Source: Saccharum officinarum (taxonomy: Eukaryota; Streptophyta; Magnoliopsida; Poales; Poaceae). From it: a stretch of 64,000 nucleotides of DNA. The notes beneath the pieces are model-generated. The model saw nothing but the letters and a program-made list of their open reading frames with translations, did not search any database and was not told the origin of the DNA. The translations under genes were made by a program, and so were the position numbers. The first letter of the stretch is position 1, and every line of letters starts with the position of its first letter. This document shows positions 21,409 through 32,215 of this stretch, in pieces. The DNA lies in the NCBI GenBank assembly GCA_020631735.1, contig CM036223.1, positions 7,416,191 through 7,480,190 on the forward strand, given 5' to 3'.

Positions 21409-22615
21409 GGCAAATACTTTTTTGAAAATTAAATAAATGGCAACTACGATTAGGTGTCACAGTTTCATGAGTCATGACTGAAAGTACCGTTGACTGATTT
21501 ATTATGAGAGAAAAAAAACTGGCTGGTGAAAAAATACGACTTATAAGACCGAGCACGCTTCAGTGCAGATACTCACGCAACACTGCTCGGTTCCCTCTAG
21601 GGGAAAAAAAACCCTGCCACACCCGGACCCGGCCGCCCGAGACCGAGAATCGAACGCAGGCGGGTGGCCTCCGCACCGGGAGGACGCACCATCGCGCTAC
21701 GAGTGCGTTGGCAAATACTTTTTTGAAAATTAAATAAATGGCAACTACGATTAGGTGTCACAGTTTCATGAGTCATGACTGAAAGTACCGTTGACTGATT
21801 ATTATGAGAGAGAAAAAAACTGGCCGGTGAAAAAATACGACTTATAAGACCGAGCACGCTTCCGTGCAGATACTCACACAACACTGCTCGTTCCCTCTAG
21901 GGAAAAATCCCTGCCACACCCGGACCCGGCCGACCCCGAGACGAGAATCGAACGCAGGCGGGTGGCCTCCGCACCGGAGGACGCACCATCGCGCTACGAG
22001 TGCGTTGGCAAAACTTTTTTGAAAATTAAATAAATGGCAACTACGATTAGGTGTCACAGTTTCATGAGTCATGACTGAAAGTACCGTTTGACTGATTTAT
22101 TATGAGAGAAAAAAAAACTGGCCGTGAAAAAATACGACTTATAAGACCGAGCACGCTTCGTGCAGATACTCACACAACACTGCTCGGTTCCCTCTAGGGA
22201 AAAAAATCCCCTGCCACACCCGGACCCGGCCGACCCCGAGACCGAGAATCGAACGCAGGCGGGTGGCCTCCGCACCGGGAGGACGCACCATCGCGCTACG
22301 AGTGCGTTGGCAAATACTTTTTTGAAAATTAAATAAATGGCAACTACGATTAGGTGTCACAGTTTCATGAGTCATGACTGAAAGTACCGTTGACTGATTT
22401 ATTATGAGAGAAAAAAAAACTGGCCGGTGAAAAAATACGACTTATAAGACAGAGCACGCTTCCGTGCAGATACTCACCCAACACTGCTCGGTTCCCTCTA
22501 GGGAAAAAAAATCCCCTGCCACACCCGGACCCGGCCGACCCCGAGACCGAGAATCGAACGCAGGCGGGTGGCCTCCGCACCGGGAGGACGCACCATCGCG
22601 CTACGAGTGCGTTGG
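21409..22615 (-). repeat. Four-unit tandem array (about 300 bp each) of a tRNA-derived SINE plus flank
   Basis: Units start at 21409, 21710, 22007 and 22309 (lengths 301, 297, 302 and about 305), separated by small indels and substitutions. On the minus strand each unit carries a polymerase III-like A box TAGCGCGATGG and, about 40 bp on, a B box GTTCGATTC, the signature of a tRNA-derived SINE head. A body follows that ends in CTCTCATAATAAATCAGTC-type sequence. Each unit also includes about 75 bp of host flank (GGCAAATACTTTTTTG...). Copy B holds that flank once (44303-44375) with no SINE, so the SINE inserted first and the flank-plus-SINE unit was then amplified through GGCA microhomology. Confidence 0.85.
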
Positions 22616-23393
22616 CCACTACCTCTACAATAGAATGCATAATTATGTTGTCGTCATCCGCGAATGGATAGTTATGTCGTCGTCGTCACGTCATGCATGT
22701 ATTCTCCGTCAGACGACCTAGTACACCCTTTCACAATGTCAACTACACAGCTAGCGTTTGTTGATTTCTTTAACCTTTCAACTAATATTTGTTCATTGTT
22801 TATCTACCGAATCCGGTAGTTGTTCGGTGGGTGAAAGTGATCGATATTGCAATATAGGAGTAACATAAGAGCAAAACAAAACACGGATATAAACCTACCC
22901 AAAAACCCGGTGCTAGTTTATTATTAAGGTCCTAAATGTAAAATTTAAAAGTCTATGGACCTGATTGACACAAACAACCATCCTCCATTGGTATAAATCA
23001 CTCTAGGATGATAGAACCGTGTTATATACAGATAAGTTAAGGCTTAAATAAAAGGCTCAACTTGGCTAACAACACACATGACTTTGAGGATCAACTTAAT
23101 TATTTGCCCATATTATTATATACTTGCTGGTGTGAGGATTGTAGATAAGTTGTTTCAGTGAGTAGGAATTGAGTATGAAGGAGTATGTATTTAGTTTAAA
23201 GATTTGGAAGTAGTTGAAGCCGTAATGCTCGCACTGCCCTGAACACATGTGACTGCCAAATTCCTAGTCTCTCAATATCCAAGTCTTTACATACCATTAA
23301 CATTATTGCGATGCGTACAACACTACCAAAATTAAAGTCTTATTAGTAACTAATTAATGAACCTTGCATAACTGCTATCACGTACGTGTGCAG
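22616..23393. other. Intron-derived DNA shared with copy B
   Basis: Collinear with 44390-45483, the distal part of the copy B lipase intron, without the MITE at 44722-45021. It ends with the conserved acceptor CGTGTGCAG at 23385-23393. No gene lies in it. Confidence 0.75.
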
Positions 23394-24010
23394 GTTCTTG
23401 AGGAGGAGGAGGCTCATGGAGTTGTACAAGGACGAGGTGACAAGCGTCACCGTCACCGGCCACAGCCTCTGCGCGTCGCTCGCCACCCTGAACGCCATCG
23501 ACATGGTCGCCAATGGCGTGAACGCACCCACCAACTCTTCGCAGCCGCCGTGCCCGGTGACGGCGGTCTTGTTCGGAGTCCGCACGTCGGAAACCTCACC
23601 TTCAGGGAGGCCTTCCGGTCGTTTGACGACCTCAGGGCGCTCCACGTGAAGAACGCCGGCGACATCGTGCCTACGTATCCGCCCATCGGCTACTTCAACG
23701 TGGCGGTGCCGCTGCCCATCGCCACAGCCCGGTCGCCGTACCTGCGCCACCCGGGGACGCTGCAGACGCTCCACAACCTCGAGTGCTACCAGCACGGCGT
23801 CGCCGGCGAGCAGGGTAGCGCCGGAGGGTTCAGGCTGGAGGTGGACCGCGACGTGGCGCTGGTGAACAAGCGCGTCGACGTGCTCAGGGACGAGTACCCG
23901 GTGCCGGCGGAGTGGTGGTCTGCTCAGCACAAGGCATGGTCTGCGGCGCTGACGGCCACTGGACGCTCCAGGACTTCAAGCAAATCTAGTCAAAGTCACT
24001 ACTACAGAAA
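23394..24010 (+). pseudogene. Phospholipase A1-II-like lipase pseudogene, exon 2 only (copy A)
   Basis: Equivalent to exon 2 of the copy B lipase and to residues 207-412 of the intact lipase at 32216-33454. Exon 1 is absent. Frame breaks are a one-base gain in a GAG run near 23405, a one-base loss near 23575 (after TAVLF) and a one-base loss near 23935 (HKAWS for HKGM). The nucleophile elbow reads GHSLC in place of GHSLG, so even the catalytic motif has drifted. Recognisable parts are [20 protein letters not shown] and [17 protein letters not shown]. The stop codon region is intact (CAAATCTAG at 23982-23990) but out of frame with the preceding sequence. A CACTA transposon starts 7 bp after it. 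Confidence 0.85.
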
Positions 24011-25227
24011 GTTTATCCGAGGCGGGCGTTTTACATTTTCCAAGGCGGGCAACTGCGCCTGCCATGGTTGCAAGGTCACGGTAAATGGTGATTAACCAAG
24101 GCGGGCGGCAGATGCCCGCCGTGGTTAATCGACGAAAATAAACAAAAAAAGAAAAAAGCCCACACCGGGCCTGGATACGGGCCACACTCGTCTGGATCTC
24201 GATCGCGCCGCCATGGTGGAGGCCGCTGTCGCTAGATCCACGGATCTAGCCTCGCCGCAGATAGCCCGCCCTCCACGGGCTTGCCGCCGATGGATCCGCC
24301 CGCCTGCCGCCGCATCTGGAGGTGTGGTGGCGGGCAGCGGGCCACCACCGCCACGAGGAGAAGGAGGGGCGCGCCGTTAGATCCATGGGTCGCTGTCGGC
24401 CTTCCATGGACCGCCGTTGACCAGATCCGTGAAACCGCGCCTTGGGAGGGATGGAGCCCGCCGCCGTTGCCTCCCCGTGCACACCGGATCTGGCCGAGGA
24501 TGGAGCGGAAGAGGAGGAGTGCTTGGCGTGGAGGTCCACCATGTGCGTCATTGCCACCGGCCGTGGATTTGGGTAGCAACGCCGCGTCCAAGGAGGGAGG
24601 GCCACCGCTGGGGGACAGGCCCCACCATCGCCGCCATCACGTGCGTCGTCGGGTGGCAAGCCCCGCCGTCACCTCCCCCACGCGTGCCGCCGGGGTGAAG
24701 CCGCGTGGCCATGGTGGGAGGGAGAGGAGAGGGAGGGAGGCGAGCAGCGCCGACGAGAGGAGAGGGAGGGAGCCGCCGCCGAGAGGAGAGGGAGGGATGC
24801 GGGCCGCGCCGACGAGAGGAGAGGGAGGAGTGCGCTGAGGAGACGGAGGGGGAAGGACCGAGGGTTTCGATCTGAGGAGTGCGCCGAGTGAGGGTTTCGA
24901 CCAAGTGGGCTAGGGTTCGACCTGCGTTATATATGGGCACTAGAGTTTTGGGCCCAGATGGGCTTCTACCAGGCTCGGCCAGATTAACCGAGGCGGGCCT
25001 GTTACAAAGGTCCACCTCCAAAAAAATGGAAGTATTTTTTTGGAGACGGGCCTGTTACAAAGGTCCGCCTCGGTTAATAGATTTTTCGAGACGGGTAGAC
25101 TTGACCGCCTCGGTTAATAAAAACGTCCGCCTCGGTTAATACCAGCTATTTTACGCAGCGGTCGAATTTTATGCCCACCTTGGTTAAGTTTTGGATACCA
25201 TCACGCAAAATCAATTCTATAGTAGTG
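23998..25227. mobile_element. Non-autonomous CACTA transposon, 1,230 bp, TSD AGT
   Basis: It starts CACTACTACAGAAAGTTTAT and ends CTATAGTAGTG, and is flanked by AGT at 23995-23997 and 25228-25230. Copy B at the same place reads TCAAGTTTGAACTGCC, the exact empty site with a single AGT. Subterminal repeats of CCGCCTCGGTTAAT / TTAACCGAGGCGGG occur near both ends (24005-24120 and 24975-25140), as expected for TnpA-type binding repeats. The GC-rich core (24180-24900) has long frames in several phases, none recognised, and holds GGGAGGGAG-type low-complexity DNA. No transposase is encoded. Confidence 0.95.
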
Positions 25228-25442
25228 AGTTTGAACTGCCTCTCGTGAATACAAACATATATATGCAAGTATGTTCAAATATACTGTCATACGTACAGAT
25301 CGAATGCGTGAATAACAGTACTGCCATCTATAAAATTAGGTTGGGGTTGAAATAAAATGCCATCGGTGTAGAAATTGTGACTTAAGTTTATTATGTGTTC
25401 ATTTTCTTCTAGTTAAGCTGGGCATCCATCTGTACAACGCAC

Positions 25443-25965
25443 TTAGATTTCCTCGAAGTCCTTGAGCATCCCTGTGGCTGTCGGCATTTAACACTGACCA
25501 TCCACTTGTTCTCGGGCACCCACCAGCTCACCGGCACCGGGTACTCATCTCTGAGCGCGTCGGCGCCCTTGTTCACCAGCGCCACGTCGCAGTCCACCTC
25601 CAGCCTGAACCCTCTGGCGCTGCCCTGCTCGCCAGCGACGCCGTGCAGGTAGCACTCGACCGGCGGCCGCAGGTACGGCGACCGGCCCGTGTCGATGGGC
25701 AGCACCACGGCCACGTCCACGTACGTGAGCGGCGGGACCACCGGCACGACATCGCCGGTGTTCTTCACGTGGAGGGCCCTCAGGTCCCGGAAGGAGCCGA
25801 AGGCTGCCTTGAAAAAACGGTCCCCGACGCGAACACGATGGCCGTCCCCGGGCACGGCGGCTGAGAGGAGCTGGTGCTGGCGGGGGCGTTCAGGCCGTTG
25901 GCGGCGATGTTGACGGCGTTCAGGGTAGCAAGTGCCGCGCCGAGGCTGTGGCCGACGACGGTGAT
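25443..25965 (-). pseudogene. Second lipase pseudogene fragment, convergent (copy A)
   Basis: The minus strand shows PLA1-II-like sequence from [15 protein letters not shown] (near 25955) through [26 protein letters not shown] and [20 protein letters not shown] to a stop TAA at 25443-25445. The segment around the expected CPHVGD is shortened, the PGTVQTLHN segment is deleted, and a frameshift precedes the end (the natural ending KDFEEI is out of frame). The 5' part is cut at 25965 by a poly-T-bordered insertion. In copy B only the last 25 bases survive (46243-46267). Confidence 0.85.
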
Positions 25966-26255
25966 TCTTTTTTTCTAGAGGCCTGTAGGATTATTGCATT
26001 CCGTTATTCATAACTCTTTACAAAAAAATATGCTGGGCCTGAAATCGACAAGGGCCTGGGCCAGGGATTGGGCTTCTGAATGGTCCAAGTAATTACAGCT
26101 GCAGGTTACTCTGGATTAAACGAGCTCATATATCGCATGTCCCGAGGCAGCCATTGTCCCCATATAGGTGCAGGTAAATTTTCCTTTTTCTCCCCTTTCT
26201 TTTATCTTTGTTATTTCAGTTACTGTAACTAACCATGTTTGTTGGATTACGATTT
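25966..26255 (-). mobile_element. LINE-like 3' tail inserted in the lipase fragment
   Basis: Read on the minus strand the block ends ATAACGGAATGCAATAATCC...CTCTAGAAAAAAAG, an A-rich tail abutting the lipase codons at 25965. This is how a 5'-truncated LINE insertion looks. No LINE coding sequence or target duplication was identified, so the class is tentative. Confidence 0.3.
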
Positions 26256-26372
26256 TGTACATACATTTGTGCTTACTTCATTGTTTTGTTAAAAAATTGA
26301 TGCAGCACATATGAAACCTAATTTAACATTTTATATGGAAAATTTGAGAAAGTATACCAAACTATTGATATA

Positions 26373-26541
26373 CTCCCTCGGTTCTAATATATAAGGCGTA
26401 ACTATTTTTTAATCAAGTCCTATAATACAAGATGTGCTCTCTCTAGGCGTTGGCATCTATGCAGTACTACTAGTGTTGAGAGAGAGAATTAATGTGCGAT
26501 CCCTTGTTGAGAGAGAGAATTAAATACTAGGACTGAGGGAA
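26373..26541. mobile_element. Stowaway-type MITE (copy A allele)
   Basis: It starts CTCCCTCGGTTCTAATATAT and ends GGACTGAGGGAA between TA dinucleotides. The orthologous insertion in copy B lies at 47141-47335 and keeps a better right inverted end (GTTACGCCTTACAC...). Presence in both copies dates it before the duplication. Copy A has lost part of the right arm. Confidence 0.75.
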
Positions 26542-28050
26542 TAATACATTCTTTTTTTTTTTGAAATTACGACACTTTGAGGCCAGTCTCAGTGGGAGTT
26601 TCATCCCACATATTCCAAGACTACAGTAACCACTTTTCAGATGAATGAAACAATCTCTCTCAATGCACAAGTTTGTTTCACTATTTCATATGCTAATTAA
26701 AGCATTTAATTCTCTAATAGTATCATGATCAAATGTGCAATGCAAACTATGTAGTCATTTTATTCTTGCATTTAGATAGAGCCAAAAAGCGTCGACAACT
26801 TTTTTTCTCGATCAGGTGATTCACACGTTTTTCATTAAGAAAAAGTTTAGCCCGTACACAAGCGATCAACCAAGATGGCGAGACACCACTGTAGGTCGAT
26901 CGAGAAGGATCCTATCTACTAGATAGAGCCATAAAGGTTGCTTCTCTGCTCTGTTTTATTAATTGTTTTTTTAACACAAAGGGGGAGAGCTCCCACCAAA
27001 TTTCATTCAAAAACCTCCAGCTGACTGGAGGGAGTAGCAGTGTTACAAGCTAGAAGATAGCTACGAGTCATTAAGACTGTTTATAAGATTTCCGACTTTT
27101 AACCATTTTCGTCAGATTATAAAGTCATCACAGACTTTCCTAACGACAACCGTGCCGCTAGCAGTTTCACCTCAAAAAAATTTCACCATTCCTAGCATCC
27201 CATAATCCCCGGAGAATGGTGAGGAAGACAAAGGGCCGTAACCGCGGCTCCAGAGAATTGTTTTTTCAATGGAGAGAAAAAATTTGCTACTTGAACAATC
27301 ATGGCTTGTATATATAGCACACTCGTGCGGTCGTGCCTTGTAGTACAGATGATGGCAGCATAGGCTGCTGGCGAGGATGCCGGCTTTTGGTTGTAGTGTC
27401 TACCTGCACGAATCTTTCTTTCGCCGTCGAACTCACACCATCTACTTCATGCACACCGAAAAAACAATGGAAAAAAAAAAAAGAAAGACTGAAATCGCAG
27501 GGCAGGGGAGGAGTGGCGGGAGGACGGGGACCATCGATGGAGCGCCCAGCCACACCGGCCGGATCAGGGAAATCAATGAGGATGACACCAAAAGGCCTCA
27601 GTGCACATTTCCCTCGGAACAGACAGTTTCTTGACCCTATCAAAATCAACACCATAAAATATTCTAGATTGAGAACAATATCGGTATCCCTTGCATAATT
27701 TATCTACTAGGCTGAGGAACGCCAACAGGTACACGCAAGCAACCTAAGGTTCAAACTTGTATCATCTGAAAACATGATTTGAACTTGTTAGTGTTTGGAT
27801 TGCACTTAATCCAAGAACTTGTATTAGTGGATTCATATTTGTGCACACTTTCATATGATGTCAAATCCGTAGCCAGGAACATTACTTTATGTGAGATGTA
27901 GTGGTCAAATTTAATTTGTGACATTAGAGACTGGAACTAGGTCAAACCGCTAGCTCATCACAAAAAAAGGAGGACGCTAGGGAGTTTCTGTGTATTTGAA
28001 ATAGCAACGCAAACAACCTCTATTTTCTCTGCTACAACACAAACTAATGT
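26542..28050. other. Intergenic; LINE-like tails and no supported gene
   Basis: Minus-strand tails AAATTTGGTGGGAGCTCTCC...TTAAAAAAAC (about 26967-27010) and CTTTTTCTTAATGAAAAACG (about 26828-26847) resemble 3' ends of 5'-truncated LINEs. 27300-27660 has a TATATATAG box and overlapping frames up to 121 codons on opposite strands without recognisable domains. From 27700 the sequence is again collinear with copy B (48010). Confidence 0.4.
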
Positions 28051-28051
28051 A

Positions 28052-28293
28052 GGCCTTGTTCACTTCCCATCCCAACCCAAAATATTTTCTCTTCCACCCA
28101 TCACATCAAATCTTTTGACGCTTGCATGGAGCATTAAATGTAGGTAAAAAAGATAACTAATTGCATAGTTTGTCTGTAAATGTCGGGACGAATCTTTTGA
28201 GCCTAGTTAGTTTATGATTAAATAAATTTTGCCAAATAACAACGAAAGATGCTACAGTAACTTTTACCTTCTTTTCGCGAAGTGAACACACCC
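28052..28293. mobile_element. Tourist-like MITE, relative of 21086-21328
   Basis: It begins GGCCTTGTTCACTTCC, ends GAAGTGAACACACCC, and is flanked by GTA (28049-28051, 28294-28296). It shares ACGAATCTTTTGAGCCTAGT and TGCCAAATAACAACGAAA with the element at 21086. Copy B reads AATGTACAAGTTC here, the empty site. Confidence 0.8.
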
Positions 28294-28399
28294 GTACACA
28301 AGTTCATTTTGTATGACGGGTCGAAATAAAAAAAAACTGATGTCTCCATATATCCATCCCTGACGCCAGTGAATACTACTCGTAGTAGCTTATGTATAT

Positions 28400-30142
28400 A
28401 GCTAGTTTCTCATCTGTCGGCTCCACGTCGGCACTGCACATGCACGTCGTCGTCCATCTAGAAAGAAAGCGTTGACCGGCCGGCCAGTGATGCTGCATGC
28501 ACTGCCCAACACCTGAGTGCGGGAGTGCTGTGCTTGCTGCTCAACCTAACCAACTTGCATTGGTCAGAGTCAACTAACCTGCAATTTATGATTCTCTGTG
28601 TGTCCATCTCAAATAAGACTGCTGTGCCTTACGTAGACTGGTAGACGTAGTGTAGTCGACTCCTGCTCGCCACCATGTCAACAAAAGCTGCACCGACCGA
28701 CCCTTGATAATTTCAGTCATTTTAACTGATCTAAAATCCTATGCCATGCATGCTAACTTTATGTGTTATAAGTTAATTACATAAAGATCTACAGCTAGCG
28801 TTACAATTATTCAACAAGGTGATACCCAAGGTTTTTGACATGTTTGCTTTGTCGTCGCCCGGGCATTTTACCACAGCTAGCTAGAACGTACGACTAGTAG
28901 CCATGCGTTCATCAGTAGAAAGATCAAAAGATTGCACGTTAAGCTTGCTTAGCTTTTGACTAATTCGATCTGATCAAGTAGTCTAAGTGTACGTACGTGT
29001 CTATATATTGCATTGTCAACACGAAGCTTGCTTGTGGATTGGGATGTCCGTTTTTTTTCCAGAGGAATGCAGAACAGGTCATCATCCTAGCTACATCCAT
29101 TCATCTCGATCGATCGTAACATGCACTGCATTACATTAATTCGTCGATGATCGATGCATAAAGAAATAAGTGATCCATGCGCAGACCTGACCTAGCTCCT
29201 CCCTCTCCCTTGGAGCTAGTCTTGGTTAAGACGAGTATAGTCCAAAAGCAAATTTTGCATGTTGCATGCATGTCATCCATCTACCCAAACAAGCTGCTGC
29301 AGGGCATGCAGGCGACTCGTCTTCTTGCTCTAGAATCACTAACTTATTGGCTGTAGAATTAGAATCACTGCGAAACCACGTTTTCAGCATTTCACATGTG
29401 TAGGCACAAAAAAGAGAATCACGTACCAAAAAAGTTTCAGATGTATGCTGTTTGGCACGGTTTCTACTGATTCTTATAAGAATTGGAACTGAATCTGTGT
29501 GCCAAACGCACCCTTAGGACCCTATTTGGTAGGGATCCAGATTTTTGTAGAAACGTTTAAGATCCAGATTCTCTTAAGAAACGTTTTCAAATAGAGAATT
29601 AGAATCACCGGACGGTGGAAAGCAACAGAACAGATCATCCGATCCATTCATCTCGATGATCACTGCATAAATGAATAAAATGGATCAGCAGAGGCAGACC
29701 AGACCTAGCTCCTCTCTTGGAGTTGGAGGTGGTCTTGGTTGATAAATGAGAAGAGTCCAAAGACAAATTTTGTGGCATATGCATGTCCATCACTCCATCT
29801 ACCCAACCAAGCTGCAGGGCATGCAGCCATGCGGGCGACTCGTCGTCCTGCTCTAGAAGCTGGAATATATAGCTAGCTAGCTATGGACATACTCTAGTTG
29901 ACATTATCTCCACAAGTTGCTCTGCGCCATGTGCTGTGCTCCGCACTGCGCCAAAGCTTCAATTCGTCGTCTCCCTCCTCCACTCAACTGAACACTGGAC
30001 CCATGACCCATCCATGCCCATATCCTCGTCTCCGCCACTCGCCAGCCATCCATCCAGTCAACTATGGCTGGCTGCGTATATCTCGCCGCCAATCGCTAGT
30101 CCTCGACATGCATAACGCACCCCCGTGTGACGCTCTCGCCCA
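28400..30142 (+). promoter_or_regulatory. Upstream region of CRRSP copy A, with a partly duplicated segment
   Basis: Highly similar to the upstream region of CRRSP copy B (48420-49650), showing that the promoter travelled with the gene. Copy A alone carries a second, diverged version of one block. Roughly 29085-29340 and 29625-29865 both contain CATTCATCTCGAT, GACCTAGCTCCTC, CTTGGTT, GTCCAAA, CCATCTACCCAA and GGGCATGCAG. Between them lies about 280 bp of MITE-like sequence (AGAATTAGAATCAC on both sides). No further cis element is claimed. Confidence 0.6.
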
Positions 30143-30149
30143 TATATAT
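30143..30149 (+). promoter_or_regulatory. TATA box of CRRSP copy A
   Basis: TATATAT lies 84 bp before the ATG at 30233 and is conserved with TATATAT at 49652-49658, 77 bp before the ATG of copy B. Confidence 0.55.
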
Positions 30150-30232
30150 TATGTTGCATGCAAGCAAACAAACCAATCGGCAGCAGGACCGGAGAGGAAG
30201 AAGACGACATCCACAATCACACACAAACCAAC

Positions 30233-31057
30233 ATGGCTCCATCAGCGCCGGCGGTGCTTCTCCCGCTGCTGCTCGCCGCCGCCGCGGCGTTAATTCTGGC
30301 GCCACGGCCGAGCTCCGCCGTGGACCCGGTGAGTACATACTGCGCCAAGAACTTCACGGGCGCGCAGACGCAGGCGAGCATCAGCGCGGTGCTCGCCGCG
30401 CTGGTGCCGCGCGCCTCGGCCACGTACTACGCGACGGCGACGTCCGGCAGCGGCAGCTCCACGATCTGGGGCTTGGCGCAGTGCCGGGGCGACATACCGT
30501 CGTCCGACTGCGCGCGCTGCGTCGCCGCGGCGTCGCGGCAGGTGGCGGCGTCGTGCCGGGGCCAGGCGGACGCGCGGGTCTGGTACGACTACTGCTTCCT
30601 CCGCTACGACGACGCCGACTTCCTGGGCCTGCCGGACACCGGGTACACGCTCATCCTCATCAACACCATGAACGCCACCGGCGACCTGGCCGCGTTCGAC
30701 CGTGCCGAGCGGAAGCTCATGGCGCGGGTGTCCGAGGAGGCCGGCGACCCCGCGAGCAACGGGCTGGCCAGGGAGACGGCGAAGTTTGGGTCGGAGGGGA
30801 CCACCATCTACGGGCTCGGGTGGTGCACCAGGGACATCACCGCCGCGGATTGTGGGCTCTGCGTGGCGCAGGCGGTGGCGGAGCTCCCCAACTACTGCCG
30901 CTTCCGGAGGGGATGTCGCGTGCTCTACAGCAGCTGCATGGCGCGCTACGAGACCTACCCCTTCTTCTTCCCGGTCACCGGCGCCGACGACGACAACGTC
31001 GCGGCTGCCTCCTCCCACGCTGGCGAGTATGAGACTCTCATCTTGAACCACAAATAG
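30233..31057 (+). CDS. Cysteine-rich repeat secretory protein (two DUF26/Gnk2 domains), copy A
   Basis: A single-exon protein of 274 residues. Residues 1-29 form a signal peptide (hydrophobic core PLLLAAAAALILA, likely cleavage after SSA). Two DUF26 domains follow, each with the C-X8-C-X2-C signature: C84/C93/C96 (CRGDIPSSDCARC) and C198/C207/C210 (CTRDITAADCGLC). There is no transmembrane segment or kinase, so it is a secreted CRRSP rather than a CRK receptor or a PDLP. Family members act in the apoplast, and some bind mannose or affect fungi; no function is proven here. The ATG at 30233 is preferred to upstream starts because it opens directly into the signal peptide and matches copy B. Copy B is about 90% identical by eye, with small indels near residue 150 and 255. 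Confidence 0.92.
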   Translation: MAPSAPAVLLPLLLAAAAALILAPRPSSAVDPVSTYCAKNFTGAQTQASISAVLAALVPRASATYYATATSGSGSSTIWGLAQCRGDIPSSDCARCVAAASRQVAASCRGQADARVWYDYCFLRYDDADFLGLPDTGYTLILINTMNATGDLAAFDRAERKLMARVSEEAGDPASNGLARETAKFGSEGTTIYGLGWCTRDITAADCGLCVAQAVAELPNYCRFRRGCRVLYSSCMARYETYPFFFPVTGADDDNVAAASSHAGEYETLILNHK

Positions 31058-31535
31058 TATTTTCAACTTTCAAGTGTACGTTTATTTCCGTTTGTTAATC
31101 GCGCGCGGTAAATCAATCGTGCGCTAGCTATATGTCACTTGTTGCAGTGATAGTAATAATATGGATGCTTCTTGCATTGCATGCACAAAACTATACTAAT
31201 ACGATGTATCTATCTACGCCTATATATAGCTAGAACAAATGGGTACTGTACGCCATCTTTTTTACTGAATGGTGGTATATAGATGCCGGAAATTGTTGCA
31301 GAAATTCCAATTAATTAAAATGTAACAATTTTCATGTGCCGCACGAAGTCTATCTTGTCATCGTGTGCATAGTGGTAGTTACGGTTGACCATGAGCATTG
31401 GCACATGGCGAAAAAGGGAGGTTTGTGGTCACTTGTGACCGGAGATGGAGATAGTTTGCTGCTGGTCAAACCATTTTAAAACTTGGACGCCCAATGCGCC
31501 CTGCCGTTGTCCAACCACATTGATGGGTCGTTTTA

Positions 31536-31829
31536 GAGCATGTACAATAATAGGCCTGTAGCTAAACAAATGCTGATGTGGAAGAGAGAAGGAAGAAGAG
31601 AGAGGAGAGCTTAGCTCTCATACAAGCAACAAGCTGGGCACAAATACCTATGCAGTAGTGGGTCCAGCAATAAGTGAATGTGAGGAGGATTAGGAAAGAG
31701 AAAGTGGGGCATGTGTAAAACTACCAATAGAAAAGTTCTTTGTAGACAAATAAGGGATTACTATTGTATAGCTTGGCTCTTGCAACTTGGCTAATTGATA
31801 AACACTTAGCTTTATTATTAGTCTTGCTC
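31536..31829. mobile_element. Tourist-like MITE, 294 bp, TSD TTA
   Basis: The ends are GAGCATGTACAATAATA and, inverted, GAGCAAGACTAATAATAA, with TTA on both sides (31533-31535, 31830-31832). It is non-coding and marks the right end of the region collinear with copy B. Confidence 0.8.
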
Positions 31830-31832
31830 TTA

Positions 31833-32215
31833 CAACGTGGACGCCGGCGGTCAAACCCCTTTTGGGGCATTGCATTGACCACTAATATGTACACACGTTG
31901 CACCATTACCATAGCAAAGTTTTTATGTTAAAAAACTTCACTAATGTACTATACTCCCCATTTAGAACCAAAATGTCGACTACAAGAAGGTTAGCTAGCA
32001 GCCGCTAAAGAAAGGGGCTTAAAAAATCGGAGGGAGTAGTATAGAAAGGTAAAAGAAAACGAGGCTTAAAAAACAGGTGGAATTCCATTATTGAAGCATA
32101 TATGTGTATTTTTGACGTACTCCGTAAAATAATAGCACATGACGGCCGGCCGCCGGCGTTATTTATGTTTATAAATATTGCATGGAAGGTAAGCACGCAG
32201 CATCAGGGGGGCTCA
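31833..32215. other. Intergenic DNA 3' of the lipase gene
   Basis: AT-rich, with short frames only. GGAGGGAGTA near 32030 is a single Stowaway-type end. The lipase terminator region should lie here, but no unambiguous polyadenylation signal was fixed. Confidence 0.5.

Larger units (their letters stand above)
20540..31500. repeat. Segmental duplication, copy A (paralogous to 43683-50950)
   Basis: Collinear similarity with copy B is visible at many anchors: 20540/43683 (TTTATACAAGGGAAATACCC), 22630/44410, 23394/45484 (lipase exon 2), 25385/46190, 26270/47020, 27710/48020, 28400/48420 and the CRRSP gene 30233/49735, ending near 31480/50920. Copy A is longer through insertions listed here (MITE 21086, SINE array 21409, CACTA 23998, LINE-like tails, MITE 28052). 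Its left end falls inside the intron of the copy B lipase, so copy A never had or has lost that gene's exon 1. Confidence 0.85.

Noticed and set aside
21600..22600. Repeated array considered as CRISPR-like or as a tRNA cluster
   Set aside because: Period of about 300 bp with no spacer structure, in plant DNA; the tRNA boxes belong to a SINE and no cloverleaf with acceptor stem is present.
24232..25021. ORFs of 119-185 codons in the CACTA core
   Set aside because: Several mutually overlapping frames on both strands with Arg/Pro/Gly bias; explained by GC-rich transposon cargo.
30127..31066. Long ORFs of 301 and 258 codons overlapping CRRSP copy A
   Set aside because: Shadow frames of the GC-rich CRRSP gene; the true frame has signal peptide and the C-X8-C-X2-C motifs.
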